Virus record (IMG/VR): IMGVR_UViG_3300027759_000056
Location: 1 to 64,000 of that record
Direction: 5' to 3' (one strand)
Origin: a virus
DNA: 64,000 nt
In this document: piece after piece, positions 33,143-42,004 of the stretch
Layout of the letters: each line of letters starts with the position of its first letter
Position numbering within the stretch: the stretch's first letter is position 1
Program-made: the position numbers and the translations under genes
Notes under the pieces: model-generated
Database searches by the model: none
Told to the model about the DNA's origin: nothing
What the model saw: the letters and a program-made list of their open reading frames with translations, nothing else

Positions 33143-33719
33143 CAATATACAGTTTGAAATCACTACTTAATGGTTTTTCATTCTTAAAAAAGTATTTTGT
33201 TGTTTTACCATTAACTGTGATGTATTTGTAAAATCCTGAAGGTACTGTAGCACCTGTAGGTAACTTAATTGATTTTTTATCAAACACTAAAACAATTTTA
33301 ACTTTTACAGTTGATGTCTTTGACAATTCTCTTTCGTGTACTTCTAACAATCTCCAAGTACCACGATTTAAGTATTGGTCTTGTAAACAACAATTTAGAA
33401 ATGTGAACGTAGAAAATAACATCTCTTTAGTACAATTAAAGTCAGCTGCTGGTGCTAAATGACCTTTATCGTAAATGTTATTTTCATAGTCTTTACCGTC
33501 AGATGTTTTAATTGAATCTACGGTAAAGAAATCCATACCAGTTCTTGGTGTACTTCCATTTGGACATTTAACAACATACTCAACCCATAAAGGTTCCTCT
33601 AATACTTCAGAATACATTCCCTTAAAGATTGGGTTTTGAAAAAAAACCGAATCTCTTAATTTAGTTTGTGAAAACAAAAAAGTTGGTAGTAAACATAGTA
33701 CGAATAATAATTTTTTCAT
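33135..33719 (-). CDS. Secreted DNA/RNA non-specific endonuclease (NUC1 family, 194 aa)
   Basis: Signal peptide (MKKLLFVLCLLPTFLFSQ). The catalytic block YDKGHLAPAADF matches the DRGH motif of NUC1 nucleases, followed by FTFLNCCLQDQYLNRGTWRLLE. A periplasmic nuclease could degrade incoming DNA or released nucleic acid. TATTTAT ends 4 nt before the chosen ATG; the longer frame includes the promoter. Confidence 0.85.
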   Translation of the reverse strand: MKKLLFVLCLLPTFLFSQTKLRDSVFFQNPIFKGMYSEVLEEPLWVEYVVKCPNGSTPRTGMDFFTVDSIKTSDGKDYENNIYDKGHLAPAADFNCTKEMLFSTFTFLNCCLQDQYLNRGTWRLLEVHERELSKTSTVKVKIVLVFDKKSIKLPTGATVPSGFYKYITVNGKTTKYFFKNEKPLSSDFKLYIVK

Positions 33720-33748
33720 ACTAATAAATACTACCAACCAAATACTAT

Positions 33749-34729
33749 TTATCCACCACCATATTCTACATATTCACTCCAATCAGGTTGGTCATTAGTG
33801 GGTTCATCAATTGTTACTAAAACTTCATTTCTAACACGTCTGTTAACAGTTCTCATTGGTCCATCATCCGCAAGAGGTATTGGTTCTGATTCATCTTCTT
33901 TCATATGTAAATCATGAGATTTTGTCCAATACTCACCACCAAGTTCTTTATTGGTTTTTGTTTCTGAAGATGAGTACATTTTTTTAATCAAATTATAAAC
34001 ATCAAAATCAATTTCAGCCGACAAAGAATCTATTCTATCATCAATGGAGTTCCAAAATGAAATATCGTAAAATTTTTTATTTTCTTTCCACATATGAAAC
34101 GCTAATTTATATCCTGTTTCTTTATTTATACAATAGACTAAAACACCATTTTCAGTATATCTAAAATATTGACTGGGGTTATGTTTTGCTGAGGTACACC
34201 ATTTTGTACTTGAGCCGTATTTTAGAGATGATTCATAGGTTAATGGTCTAATAATCAACCATTTTTCAGTTTCTAAATCAACGTATGTTTGTTTTTCAAA
34301 TTCTTTACCAATGTTTTTTATACTAATTAAATTTACAATACCTTCAATTTCATCAATAGTTTTTAATTGATTAATATCAACATTATGAATTTGATTTTTT
34401 TCATACATCTCCATAAAATTTACAAAGACATCTATTTCATTATTGGGAATTCTTTCTAATAATGACCAAAAACTATAAATTAATGTAGGGTCTGAAATAC
34501 TAAATTTACCTTTTAAATGTGGTATTGTGTTTTCTATTCTTGTAAGAAATTCAGTAACTTCATATTCACCCCAAGTATCTACTCGTTCTTTAAATGATGA
34601 ATCAGCAATTTTTACCAATAATGGTAAAAATTTATTTGTATTTGATGGGTCCACCATTTCTAACACATCAATAAGTGATAGGTTCATCCAAGGTGGTACG
34701 GTTTCTTTAAACTTTTTTAATTTTGTCAT
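33749..34729 (-). CDS. YGSxTKWCT-motif protein (326 aa)
   Basis: Start MTKLKKFKETVPPWMNL; the longer frame runs into a tRNA gene and is rejected. Residues ~150-250 hold SSLKYGSSTKWCTSAKHNPS...FHMWKENKKFYDISFWNSIDDR. The same order of motifs occurs in the 56,569 protein, so they share a core domain, seen by me in other large phages but of unknown function. The tail is acidic. TATCTTTG lies 18 nt upstream. Confidence 0.7.
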   Translation of the reverse strand: MTKLKKFKETVPPWMNLSLIDVLEMVDPSNTNKFLPLLVKIADSSFKERVDTWGEYEVTEFLTRIENTIPHLKGKFSISDPTLIYSFWSLLERIPNNEIDVFVNFMEMYEKNQIHNVDINQLKTIDEIEGIVNLISIKNIGKEFEKQTYVDLETEKWLIIRPLTYESSLKYGSSTKWCTSAKHNPSQYFRYTENGVLVYCINKETGYKLAFHMWKENKKFYDISFWNSIDDRIDSLSAEIDFDVYNLIKKMYSSSETKTNKELGGEYWTKSHDLHMKEDESEPIPLADDGPMRTVNRRVRNEVLVTIDEPTNDQPDWSEYVEYGGG

Positions 34730-34760
34730 GATTAAATTATTTGATACAAAGATAGTAAAT

Positions 34761-34795
34761 AAAAAAAACCGAGTCAAATAACTCGGTTCTTTTTC
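34761..34795 (-). terminator. Terminator after tRNA-Ser
   Basis: ACCGAGT pairs with ACTCGGT, followed on the minus strand by a long T-run. It directly follows the tRNA-Ser(GCU) gene. Confidence 0.8.
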
Positions 34796-34797
34796 TG

Positions 34798-34882
34798 CGG
34801 AAGATGAGGGACTTGAACCCACGCATCCTTTTACGGATGTACGGTTTAGCAAACCGCTGCATTACCACTCTGCCAATCTTCC
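34798..34882 (-). tRNA. tRNA-Ser(GCU)
   Basis: GGAAGAT pairs with ATCTTCC, anticodon loop TTGCTAA (GCT), long variable arm ACATCC/GGATG and G73. Length 85 nt. The upstream HNH gene overlaps its 5' half by 37 nt. Confidence 0.95.
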
Positions 34883-35412
34883 GTATTATTTTTTATAATT
34901 TGATATCCATTATATTCTAATATTTTAACACAATTTTCAAATAACTCATTTATAGTTAAATCTCCTTTCATCATATTAATTTCAGACTTTAATATACCCA
35001 TATTTTCTAATGTATTTTTTCCACCTTTATTTACTGGTATTATATGGTCTAAATGATAATCTTTTGGATTTGTAATGTCAATTGGTTGACCTGTTAAATA
35101 ACAAATTGGATTATCACTTATTTTTTCTTTACCTTCTTTTATTGTGAAATTTTTTTCTTGAATATTCATTAATTTAGTTGAACCATCTCTTCTTTGAAAA
35201 TCCCTAAATTTCAAATTAGTATTTCTATTTCTATACCTATCAATTTTTTCAACTAACTTATCTTGTCTTTTTTGTTTTACTCTATCATAAGCCTTTTCTT
35301 TTTGACCTTCACCACAATAGTATGATATTGTTGACATTGAACAATTAAGTTCTTTTTTAATTTCTGAATATGTTTTACCTTCTTCCCTTAATTTCAATAT
35401 ATTTTCTTTCAT
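34846..35412 (-). CDS. HNH endonuclease with N-terminal HTH, overlapping tRNA-Ser (188 aa)
   Basis: MKENILKLREEGKTYSEIKKEL is a helix-turn-helix. Residues ~100-150 form an HNH domain (CYLTGQPIDI...YHLDHIIPVNKGGKNTLENM). No stop occurs before the tRNA, so the last ~12 codons are read through the 5' half of tRNA-Ser. This is typical of a homing-type gene inserted beside a tRNA. An alternative start at 35,430 is possible. Confidence 0.8.
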   Translation of the reverse strand: MKENILKLREEGKTYSEIKKELNCSMSTISYYCGEGQKEKAYDRVKQKRQDKLVEKIDRYRNRNTNLKFRDFQRRDGSTKLMNIQEKNFTIKEGKEKISDNPICYLTGQPIDITNPKDYHLDHIIPVNKGGKNTLENMGILKSEINMMKGDLTINELFENCVKILEYNGYQIIKNNTEDWQSGNAAVC

Positions 35413-35465
35413 ACTTATGTTTCTAATCATAAATATATGATACGAACACTAAATACTTATTAAAT

Positions 35466-35499
35466 AAAAAAATTCTTGGGTTAGTGTCCCAAGAATTTT
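35466..35499 (-). terminator. Terminator after tRNA-Ser(UGA)
   Basis: AAATTCTTGGG pairs with CCCAAGAATTTT; a T-run follows on the minus strand. The HNH gene begins downstream. Confidence 0.8.
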
Positions 35500-35500
35500 G

Positions 35501-35588
35501 TGGAAGTTGAGGGATTCGAACCCCCGAACGACTTTCACCGTTGCTAGTTTTCAAGACTAGTGCGTTCAACCAACTCTGCCAAACTTCC
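35501..35588 (-). tRNA. tRNA-Ser(UGA)
   Basis: GGAAGTT/AACTTCC acceptor, loop CTTGAAA (TGA), long variable arm GCAACGG..., T-arm GGGGGTTCGAATCCC. 88 nt. A second Ser(UGA) gene lies at 53,144. Confidence 0.95.
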
Positions 35589-35609
35589 AAAGTAATTATA
35601 AATACAAAG

Positions 35610-36035
35610 TTATATAGTTTTATCTAAAATATCAAGATTACCTTCAATAATTTGATTGATTCTATTTTTTGCTCTGTCACTAATAGGAATTGGATTACCC
35701 TCATCATCAATCCTAACAAACGTAATTTGTGTGTGTAAAATCACTGTTTGTTTTCCAGTATACACACTATGTGACCTTGCTTCTAAATAAAGAGTGATGG
35801 ATGTATTTCCAACTTTAACAGGTTTACCATATATTTTGAGTAGTTGACCTTCTTTACCTGGTTTGATAAATCTACATTCATCCAAAGCGATTGTTACCAA
35901 TCTTGGTGAATCACAAAGTTGCATTGATAGACCTGATGCTGCTGAGTCCACCCAAGCCAAAATCTTACCTCCAAATAAATTTCCGTGAAAACCCAAGTCT
36001 GATTTTTTGATTGGGTGTGTGTTTAACAATTCCAT
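35610..36035 (-). CDS. Hotdog-fold acyl-CoA thioesterase (141 aa)
   Basis: MELLNTHPIKKSDLGFHGNLFGGKILAWVDSAA matches YciA-type thioesterases, with the conserved N-x-FGG-xxx-W-xD active-site block. These hydrolyse acyl-CoAs. TATTTTTG lies 2 nt before ATG. It is a metabolic gene and, like paaA, acts on CoA esters, which may be coincidence. Confidence 0.85.
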   Translation of the reverse strand: MELLNTHPIKKSDLGFHGNLFGGKILAWVDSAASGLSMQLCDSPRLVTIALDECRFIKPGKEGQLLKIYGKPVKVGNTSITLYLEARSHSVYTGKQTVILHTQITFVRIDDEGNPIPISDRAKNRINQIIEGNLDILDKTI

Positions 36036-36091
36036 GACAAAAATATACAAGTTTATTTGTTGAAATCAATTTGTTTATGTATCTTTGTTTT

Positions 36092-36568
36092 ATGAAACGT
36101 TTAATAATTTTCATTTTTGTTTTGTTTACAATATCTATTAAGGCACAGACAAACTACAACAATGGTAGGACGTGTGATTTTATTTTGGTTCAAGGTGACA
36201 CATCTTTAATTACTGGATTCAATGGGTTAGATAAAAAAGATTTTGGGATATACTTGGGTGTAAAGTATGGTGGTTTATTCAGTGGGAGTATTTTTTATAC
36301 ACCATTTAATTCAATTAATAGGTTAGGTATTTCTAAAGGTTATATGCACGATGGTATAAGAGGAACTGCTGGTATTAAGATTACACCAACAGGAACAAAT
36401 AGTTATTCTTTGGTACCTGAGTTCGGTATTGCGTTACACCCAATTCGTTTAATCAGTAAAGACCCATATTCTTTTGATATTGTATTATCATATTATCAAT
36501 CAAGCACAGCTCGTTTTGGTTTTGGTATCTCATTCCCTATTCAATATAGAAATAACTTTAGGTTATGA
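36092..36568 (+). CDS. Exported beta-rich protein (158 aa)
   Basis: Signal peptide (MKRLIIFIFVLFTISIKAQ), then glycine/aromatic-rich strands ending FGFGISFPIQYRNNF, suggestive of a small outer-membrane barrel. TATCTTTG ends 4 nt before the chosen ATG. No family recognised. Confidence 0.65.
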   Translation: MKRLIIFIFVLFTISIKAQTNYNNGRTCDFILVQGDTSLITGFNGLDKKDFGIYLGVKYGGLFSGSIFYTPFNSINRLGISKGYMHDGIRGTAGIKITPTGTNSYSLVPEFGIALHPIRLISKDPYSFDIVLSYYQSSTARFGFGISFPIQYRNNFRL

Positions 36569-36580
36569 TATTTATATTTG

Positions 36581-37543
36581 ATGGACAATTCAACCATAGA
36601 GCAGATTAACAAGATTTTTGGAACTAAAAAATTAACTTGGTGCGGTAATTTTTTAAGGTATGATAAGAATGCCAGACAAGATTGTTACAATTTTACTTTT
36701 CAAATCAAAGAAATCAAACCGATGATTTCTGTTGGTGAGTGGAAAGACCATGCCCTTGTTGATGTTACTTTATATGTTGACCCAAATATCTTACTTGGTA
36801 AACTTGTGTCTGGTGAATACAAAGACATTTGGGGGGATAGTGAACAGTTACTACGTTTTTACCCAATTAAAAATGGTACTGCGGAAAAAATAACAAATGC
36901 CTTAAAATTAGTTTCTAATTTAGATGTTATTGTAAAATCAATCAAACCGGTTCTTATTGGTGGTGAAGAAGAAACTATTACAGAACAAAAAGTGAGTAAT
37001 AGTTTAATTCGTAATATTGTTAGAGAAATTGCCTTCGAAATAAAAAAAGATTTGCACGGTAAACGTAAAAAGAATATTGGGAGTTACGATATTGGAATGG
37101 AAGAGCCTGTGGATATTGTTTTATTTGTTAACCCAACACCAAACAAAGATGAAAATATAAAACCATTGGACATTCAAGGGTATTGGGATGAAGATGAAAA
37201 TCAGATTGAAATTGATATTGACATTGATGATGATGCCGATATGGATGTCATGTATGAATTGATTGGTGAATTAAATGATGTGGTAACACATGAATTTGAA
37301 CACGCAAAACAAACAAAAAGAGGATACGTTTTTCCTGATGTTGAGTATACTCAACCAAAACGTTATTACTTACAACAACACGAAATTGAAGCTCAGGTTG
37401 CTGGTTTCAAAAGAAAGGCAAAATTACAGAAAAGACCTATTGAAGAAATTATTCGAGAGTACTTCCAAAAAAGAGGTATTAGAAAAAGTTTGATTAATCT
37501 TTTGGTGGAACGATTAATGGACTACTACGTAAATAAAAATTAA
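36581..37543 (+). CDS. Putative zinc metallopeptidase with internal ITE site (320 aa)
   Basis: N-terminal ~130 residues are a strand/helix domain; ETITEQKVSNSLIRNIV contains an internal [LI]xE site that may separate two parts. The C-terminal part has DVVTHEFEHAKQT, an HExxH motif, and QQHEIEAQV as a possible third-ligand helix. TATTTAT is 5 nt before ATG. This domain order occurs in large phages, perhaps as a structural protease. Overlaps the next gene by 4 nt. Confidence 0.7.
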   Translation: MDNSTIEQINKIFGTKKLTWCGNFLRYDKNARQDCYNFTFQIKEIKPMISVGEWKDHALVDVTLYVDPNILLGKLVSGEYKDIWGDSEQLLRFYPIKNGTAEKITNALKLVSNLDVIVKSIKPVLIGGEEETITEQKVSNSLIRNIVREIAFEIKKDLHGKRKKNIGSYDIGMEEPVDIVLFVNPTPNKDENIKPLDIQGYWDEDENQIEIDIDIDDDADMDVMYELIGELNDVVTHEFEHAKQTKRGYVFPDVEYTQPKRYYLQQHEIEAQVAGFKRKAKLQKRPIEEIIREYFQKRGIRKSLINLLVERLMDYYVNKN

Positions 37544-38154
37544 GATTTTAATATTCTTTTAACAATCTCCTCAAGAGCTGCTGTTGAAACGTGCATTATT
37601 CCTGTTGCTGCCAATGTTTTAACAAGTGTTTCTATTTGGTCAGGAGATAAACTATTACCTTGTAATGCGATTGTTAAATACCCCAATAACGGTATCAAAT
37701 AAATGTATGACATAATATCAGTCAAAAACGCTGCGGAGTTCCCTAAGGTACCTAAAAATCCCTTAAACACGGTTACCAATCTCTTTGTTTTTAATACAGA
37801 ATATCTAAATTCATTTTCAATATTGTCTTCTTTTATTTTTGGTAGAATTTCTTTTAATACATCTTTACCTTCATTGAATACAATACAAATGGTTCCAACA
37901 ATAATCATTAATTTTTGGTCTTCGGTCAAATGTGGGAATTTGTTATTTATTAAATCCATTAATGGTTGCATTAAACCACCAACACCAGCACCAAAAGTTA
38001 ATAATATTCTAAGATTAAATTTTAATCTTTTACTAATTCTTTTATATAGATTGGCTGAAAAGTCCGTACTTTTTTCATAAATTGTTGACAGGATATCTGG
38101 CATCCCCTCAACAAGAATTACTTTTGTTTGTTCTTCCGTAATTAATACGTTCAT
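37540..38154 (-). CDS. LITE-tagged multi-pass membrane protein (204 aa)
   Basis: MNVLITEEQTKVILVEGMPDIL carries the tag, with possible sites after E7 and after VEG. At least three hydrophobic segments follow (LRILLTFGAGVGGLM, LMIIVGTICIVF, IYLIPLLGYLTIALQ). TATTTAT is 4 nt before ATG. A membrane protein with a head-type tag could be ejected to form a pore or block superinfection; this is inference. Confidence 0.7.
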   Translation of the reverse strand: MNVLITEEQTKVILVEGMPDILSTIYEKSTDFSANLYKRISKRLKFNLRILLTFGAGVGGLMQPLMDLINNKFPHLTEDQKLMIIVGTICIVFNEGKDVLKEILPKIKEDNIENEFRYSVLKTKRLVTVFKGFLGTLGNSAAFLTDIMSYIYLIPLLGYLTIALQGNSLSPDQIETLVKTLAATGIMHVSTAALEEIVKRILKS

Positions 38155-38190
38155 ACTAATAAATACTTCGATATATTTATTCTTTATAGT

Positions 38191-38817
38191 ATGTCACAAT
38201 TAAATCCAAAATTAGAACCTGGCGATAGAATAGTTTTACTACATATGGATGACCCGTATAGTGCGGTCCGTATGGGTACAAAAGGTACAGTACTTAAAAT
38301 TGTTAAAGTTCCATTTGATATGGGATACCAATATAATGTTAAATGGGATGATGGTTCTGTGTTAGATTTATTACCTGAAGCCGACAGTTGGGTATTAGCC
38401 ACGGATGTTAAACCAAAGAAAAATTTAACAACTGAAGAATTTAATCAAGAATTAAAAACGTTATCAAAACATAAAGACATTATTAAAAATATGGATTATA
38501 GACCAGTTCTTGATTATCTAAAACTTATTCAAAAATCAGGATTGGTTAATATGCTTCAGGCAAGAGCATTTTTAATGACTGACTCAAAAAATTTACACAA
38601 GTTAATTTATAAGTTTGATGGCGAACCTGAAGATTATCCTGAGTTATTTGAGAATATTGATGAAGTAAGAGACATTCTAATTAACGAAACAATTAGAATC
38701 ATGCAAGAACAAAATATGGAATTTGACGATTCAACAGTCAATCGTGTTTTTCAAAAAGTTTGTGGTGCGGTTATGGAGATGTACGTAAGTCTATACTCAA
38801 CTTACTTTAAGAAGTAA
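38191..38817 (+). CDS. DUF4314-domain protein (208 aa)
   Basis: Residues 1-75 (EPGDRIVLLHMDDPYSAVRMGTKGTVLKI...YNVKWDDGSVLDLLPEAD) match DUF4314, a small beta-barrel found in phages and plasmids. The rest is helical. TATTTAT lies 10 nt upstream, divergent from the neighbouring gene. Confidence 0.75.
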   Translation: MSQLNPKLEPGDRIVLLHMDDPYSAVRMGTKGTVLKIVKVPFDMGYQYNVKWDDGSVLDLLPEADSWVLATDVKPKKNLTTEEFNQELKTLSKHKDIIKNMDYRPVLDYLKLIQKSGLVNMLQARAFLMTDSKNLHKLIYKFDGEPEDYPELFENIDEVRDILINETIRIMQEQNMEFDDSTVNRVFQKVCGAVMEMYVSLYSTYFKK

Positions 38818-39106
38818 TTTCGTATCTATACTCATCGTGAGTTTTAATTGGTATTACCGTAGTTTCCAAAAAAACTGGTGACAACTCACCATAATACCCA
38901 CCTTTAATATTATAGTCAAAATATTCTTCTGCTTCCAACCAAGTCATTCCATCTTTACACAGGGTTTCAATTATTTGGTTTTTTGAATATAATATTCTAC
39001 GACCTTCAAATGATTCTACAATACCAATAATTGCTGCGTTATAACCATCTAAGAGTATGGAACCTTCACAATATTCGTCAAGTTCTAATATATGTCTAGT
39101 TTCCAT
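38807..39106 (-). CDS. Conserved phage hypothetical protein (99 aa)
   Basis: The pattern LDGYNAAIIGI...RILYSKNQIIETLCKDGMTWLEAEEYFDYNIKGGY is one I associate with many phage genomes, where it has no assigned function. The start overlaps the stop of the upstream gene by one base. The 3' end overlaps the convergent gene. Confidence 0.75.
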   Translation of the reverse strand: METRHILELDEYCEGSILLDGYNAAIIGIVESFEGRRILYSKNQIIETLCKDGMTWLEAEEYFDYNIKGGYYGELSPVFLETTVIPIKTHDEYRYEITS

Positions 39107-39501
39107 TACGGGAAAAAATAATATGAAACCCTTTGTTCTTTATCAAAAACAACAACACCCAAACCATTTTCCAATACTTTGATAACAATTTCCATGTTTC
39201 TTTTAAGAAATGTGTTATAAACTTTCAAATACGCAGCGTCATCAACTTTTGAGTAGGATAAAATATCATAATTAATATCACCATTAGAAATCATACCAGT
39301 GTTTTCGTCAGTAACATTAAAAACCCAAAGAGTTTTATATGTTGTCATATCTTGATTTGGAACAAAATCCCATTTCTGAGTCTGATAATTGTATATCATC
39401 TTAGATGTGGATAACGTATTAGTCATAACTTTTGTAGTTGTGTACTGACCAAATAATGATGTTGAAAACAACAATAACAGAGACAAGAATATATTTTTCA
39501 T
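39106..39501 (-). CDS. Exported protein (131 aa)
   Basis: Signal peptide (MKNIFLSLLLLFSTSLFGQ) and a strand-rich mature part (KTLWVFNVTDENTGMI). It overlaps the downstream gene by one base. No family recognised. Secreted or periplasmic by the signal only. Confidence 0.65.
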   Translation of the reverse strand: MKNIFLSLLLLFSTSLFGQYTTTKVMTNTLSTSKMIYNYQTQKWDFVPNQDMTTYKTLWVFNVTDENTGMISNGDINYDILSYSKVDDAAYLKVYNTFLKRNMEIVIKVLENGLGVVVFDKEQRVSYYFFP

Positions 39502-39522
39502 TTAGTTTTAATTCAAAAAAAA

Positions 39523-39593
39523 GGTTCTCCGTTGTTGACAGGGCTTAAATAAATTACCAAGATACTACTACTCTAAACAACAACGTGAGAACC
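39523..39593. ncRNA. Long inverted repeat, possible small RNA or regulatory hairpin
   Basis: GGTTCTCCGTTGTTG (39,523-39,537) pairs with CAACAACGTGAGAACC (39,578-39,593) over 15 bp with a single bulge; the loop is 40 nt. There is no T-run, so it is not a simple terminator. It lies between two minus-strand genes. Confidence 0.45.
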
Positions 39594-39624
39594 GTATATA
39601 ATAAACTTAGATATTATATTTCAT

Positions 39625-39861
39625 TTAGTCAAGTTCATCATCATCTTCAACAAGATAATTACCATTTTTAATGTCATCTATGGATAATTCATCACCCCCA
39701 TCAAAAGAATCATATTCTTCTTTTGTTGAACGAGTAATCACATAACCTGTATCGAACAGGGAATCCATAACCTCAATGTTATCCCCCAGTACATCCTCAT
39801 CGGGGAAAGTTACATACCCGATGAGGTCACCATTTTTTTCAATCTTTATATAAACTTCCAT
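39625..39861 (-). CDS. Hypothetical acidic protein (78 aa)
   Basis: MEVYIKIEKNGDLIGYVTFPDED, strand-rich with an acidic tail ending DDELD. It overlaps the upstream gene by one base, so the two are co-expressed. Confidence 0.65.
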   Translation of the reverse strand: MEVYIKIEKNGDLIGYVTFPDEDVLGDNIEVMDSLFDTGYVITRSTKEEYDSFDGGDELSIDDIKNGNYLVEDDDELD

Positions 39862-40604
39862 TAGTTATAGAACCTTTCTGCCAAGAATTTGAAACGACCA
39901 CCTTGAACAAACTCTCTGATTTGGGATTTCGGTAACCAAAACTCGAACTCACCAATTTCTTCAACACGAAGAGCCAATTCCTCGTGGAAACGAGCCACCT
40001 CAACCTTGTCTTTGATGTATTTCAATCTCAAGTTCTTAGCACATACTGGACCCATACCAGTCAAAATTGAGAACTCGTCAGTCAATTCAGCTCCACAACA
40101 ACGACACACATCACCATTTTCTTTAGTCAATTTGGCACGAACTCTTACCGCTTTGGCACTGATGTGAGTTGTTCCAACCAAGTCAACCAAGATTGGCATG
40201 AACTCCAAACCATATTCTTCTTTGATTTTCAAAGCGATACCACGTTTGATACGGATAGATTCGTTCTTCAAATCAACACGAATTTCCATAGTGGGGGTCT
40301 TTTCTTTTTTGATGCTTTTAACCGCCGCAGAGATTTGACGTTCAGACAAGTTTCTCCATTTGGTGTAGTCTTCTTTCATCTTCAAGATGAACTCATTTGA
40401 ACCTGTGTAGTTCATAATCAATTGTAAATCTTCAGAAAGATTCTCAATTACAAGTTCACCACTACGTTCAATTGTACGTAGAGCTCGTTCAGCAATATCA
40501 CGCTGACGGTTAGTTAAAGATGAGTAGCGAGTCAAAGACTGTTTTAGGCTGTTCAAGAAGTTATTTGAACCTTGGTAGTTGCGGACTTTTTGTTCTGTTG
40601 TCAT
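39861..40604 (-). CDS. Cys-rich zinc-site protein, DUF6011-like (247 aa)
   Basis: A duplicated N-terminal helical unit (SNNFLNSLKQSL...LTNRQRDIAERA and SNEFILKMKEDY...LSERQISAAVKS) is followed by CRCCGAELTDEFSILTGMGPVCAKNL. This Cys-rich block matches the DUF6011 type found in phage and bacterial nucleic-acid proteins. TATCTTTG lies 24 nt upstream, so this gene does have a leader. Confidence 0.7.
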   Translation of the reverse strand: MTTEQKVRNYQGSNNFLNSLKQSLTRYSSLTNRQRDIAERALRTIERSGELVIENLSEDLQLIMNYTGSNEFILKMKEDYTKWRNLSERQISAAVKSIKKEKTPTMEIRVDLKNESIRIKRGIALKIKEEYGLEFMPILVDLVGTTHISAKAVRVRAKLTKENGDVCRCCGAELTDEFSILTGMGPVCAKNLRLKYIKDKVEVARFHEELALRVEEIGEFEFWLPKSQIREFVQGGRFKFLAERFYN

Positions 40605-40675
40605 GGTGGTGGTTATTTGTTATACAAAGATAATACTTTTTTCTTACTGCACAACTATTTATAGAGAAAAAGATT

Positions 40676-41968
40676 ATGAACGCATATTTTTTCCCAGTAT
40701 CAAACGAAGAACGTGAAAACATCTTGAATAAACACAAACATGTTTATAATGGATACAAGACGTTGAATCCTAATCCCGTTGAAAATGAACAACCATTATT
40801 TGTTCAAGACTTTGCAAATGACAAAGGTGGGTTAGTAGTAAATAATAAAGGTGAAGTGAAAGCATACACCAACATGGGTATTAACGAAGCTAGAAAAAGA
40901 AAACCATATTTAGATGATGATGATGCTACTGATGTCCACCCTCATGGTGAATCAGATTGGAACAAACCTAAAGAAATGGATGAAAGTGAACACATGTGTG
41001 AACAATGTGGTTTGAAAGAATCATTATGTGAGTGTGGTGGTTATATGGAAGAGGCTGAATGTAATGAGTGTTGGAATGAAGGTGAAGTAGACGAAGCTGA
41101 AGATGGTGGATTATCAACAATTGAAGAATTGGGTGATGCCATTATGGGTTCAGGAAGATTGGAAGAGATATTAGAAGAAAACAAACCTGAAGATTACTCA
41201 GATGAATTTGAATTTGTTGATAACATTATATTTCAATTAGTAGACCCATATATGGACGATGAGTACTATGATGAGTTGTATGAGTATATAAAAGACATGT
41301 ACGGTGAAACATTATTTGACGAATATAGGTCTGAAATGGGTGATGAGTTTGATGATGATATGTTTGATGATGAAGAAGATGACGAGTCCGATGATGAAGA
41401 AGATGAATATGTTACAGAACAATCAAACAACATATTATCAAATGAATTAGATTCACCAATAGGTAGAAGTTCTTACAGTTATATCAGTGGTGGTCCTGAA
41501 CAATTCAGTGATGATGAAGATGAAGAACACGATGGTTATGAAGATGATATTGAAAACATCCAAAATATGTTTGATTATGCATCACAACACGATGCTGACC
41601 CAGATTCCAAAGATATGATTAGAAATCTTAATAAAGATATGAATCAAGAATTTGATGGTGATGAACCATCTGATGATGAAAAAGAAGCATACACATTTAT
41701 TTCAGGAGGACCTCCAGGTGTGACATTCAGAGAGGAAGAAGAAGAACTTGATGAAGAAGAAGTTGAAGAAAAATGGTCTGAAAAATACAAAAATAGTATT
41801 GACTGTAATAACCCAAAAGGATTCAGTCAAAAAGCTCATTGTCAAGGAAAGAAAAAAGAATCAAAAGAGGAAGTAGAAAAAGAAGTGGACGAAGATTTAA
41901 GAGAGTCTTTTGTAACACAAAGGAACAAAATAACAGAAATGTTCCAAAGATTTAACAAATATAATTAA
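40676..41968 (+). CDS. Very acidic candidate head protein (430 aa)
   Basis: MNAYFFPVSNEERENILNKH is followed by long Asp/Glu-rich stretches and a Cys cluster (CEQCGLKESLCECGG). A C-terminal basic motif (KYKNSIDCNNPKGFSQKAHC) is familiar from T4-like phage head-associated proteins. Possible [LI]xE sites include MGINE-A and YVTE-Q. TATTTAT lies 15 nt upstream. I infer a scaffold or internal head protein. Confidence 0.7.
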   Translation: MNAYFFPVSNEERENILNKHKHVYNGYKTLNPNPVENEQPLFVQDFANDKGGLVVNNKGEVKAYTNMGINEARKRKPYLDDDDATDVHPHGESDWNKPKEMDESEHMCEQCGLKESLCECGGYMEEAECNECWNEGEVDEAEDGGLSTIEELGDAIMGSGRLEEILEENKPEDYSDEFEFVDNIIFQLVDPYMDDEYYDELYEYIKDMYGETLFDEYRSEMGDEFDDDMFDDEEDDESDDEEDEYVTEQSNNILSNELDSPIGRSSYSYISGGPEQFSDDEDEEHDGYEDDIENIQNMFDYASQHDADPDSKDMIRNLNKDMNQEFDGDEPSDDEKEAYTFISGGPPGVTFREEEEELDEEEVEEKWSEKYKNSIDCNNPKGFSQKAHCQGKKKESKEEVEKEVDEDLRESFVTQRNKITEMFQRFNKYN

Positions 41969-41975
41969 CACTCAA

Positions 41976-42004
41976 AACCCTCACATAAAGTGGGGGTTTT
42001 TTAT
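41976..42004 (+). terminator. Intrinsic terminator
   Basis: ACCCTCAC pairs with GTGGGGGT (one G-U pair) and is followed by a T-run, directly after the acidic protein gene. Confidence 0.8.

Noticed and set aside
34730-34852. N-terminal extension of the YGSxTKWCT protein
   Set aside because: The extension is translated tRNA-Ser and terminator sequence; the ATG at 34,729 follows a TATCTTTG element.
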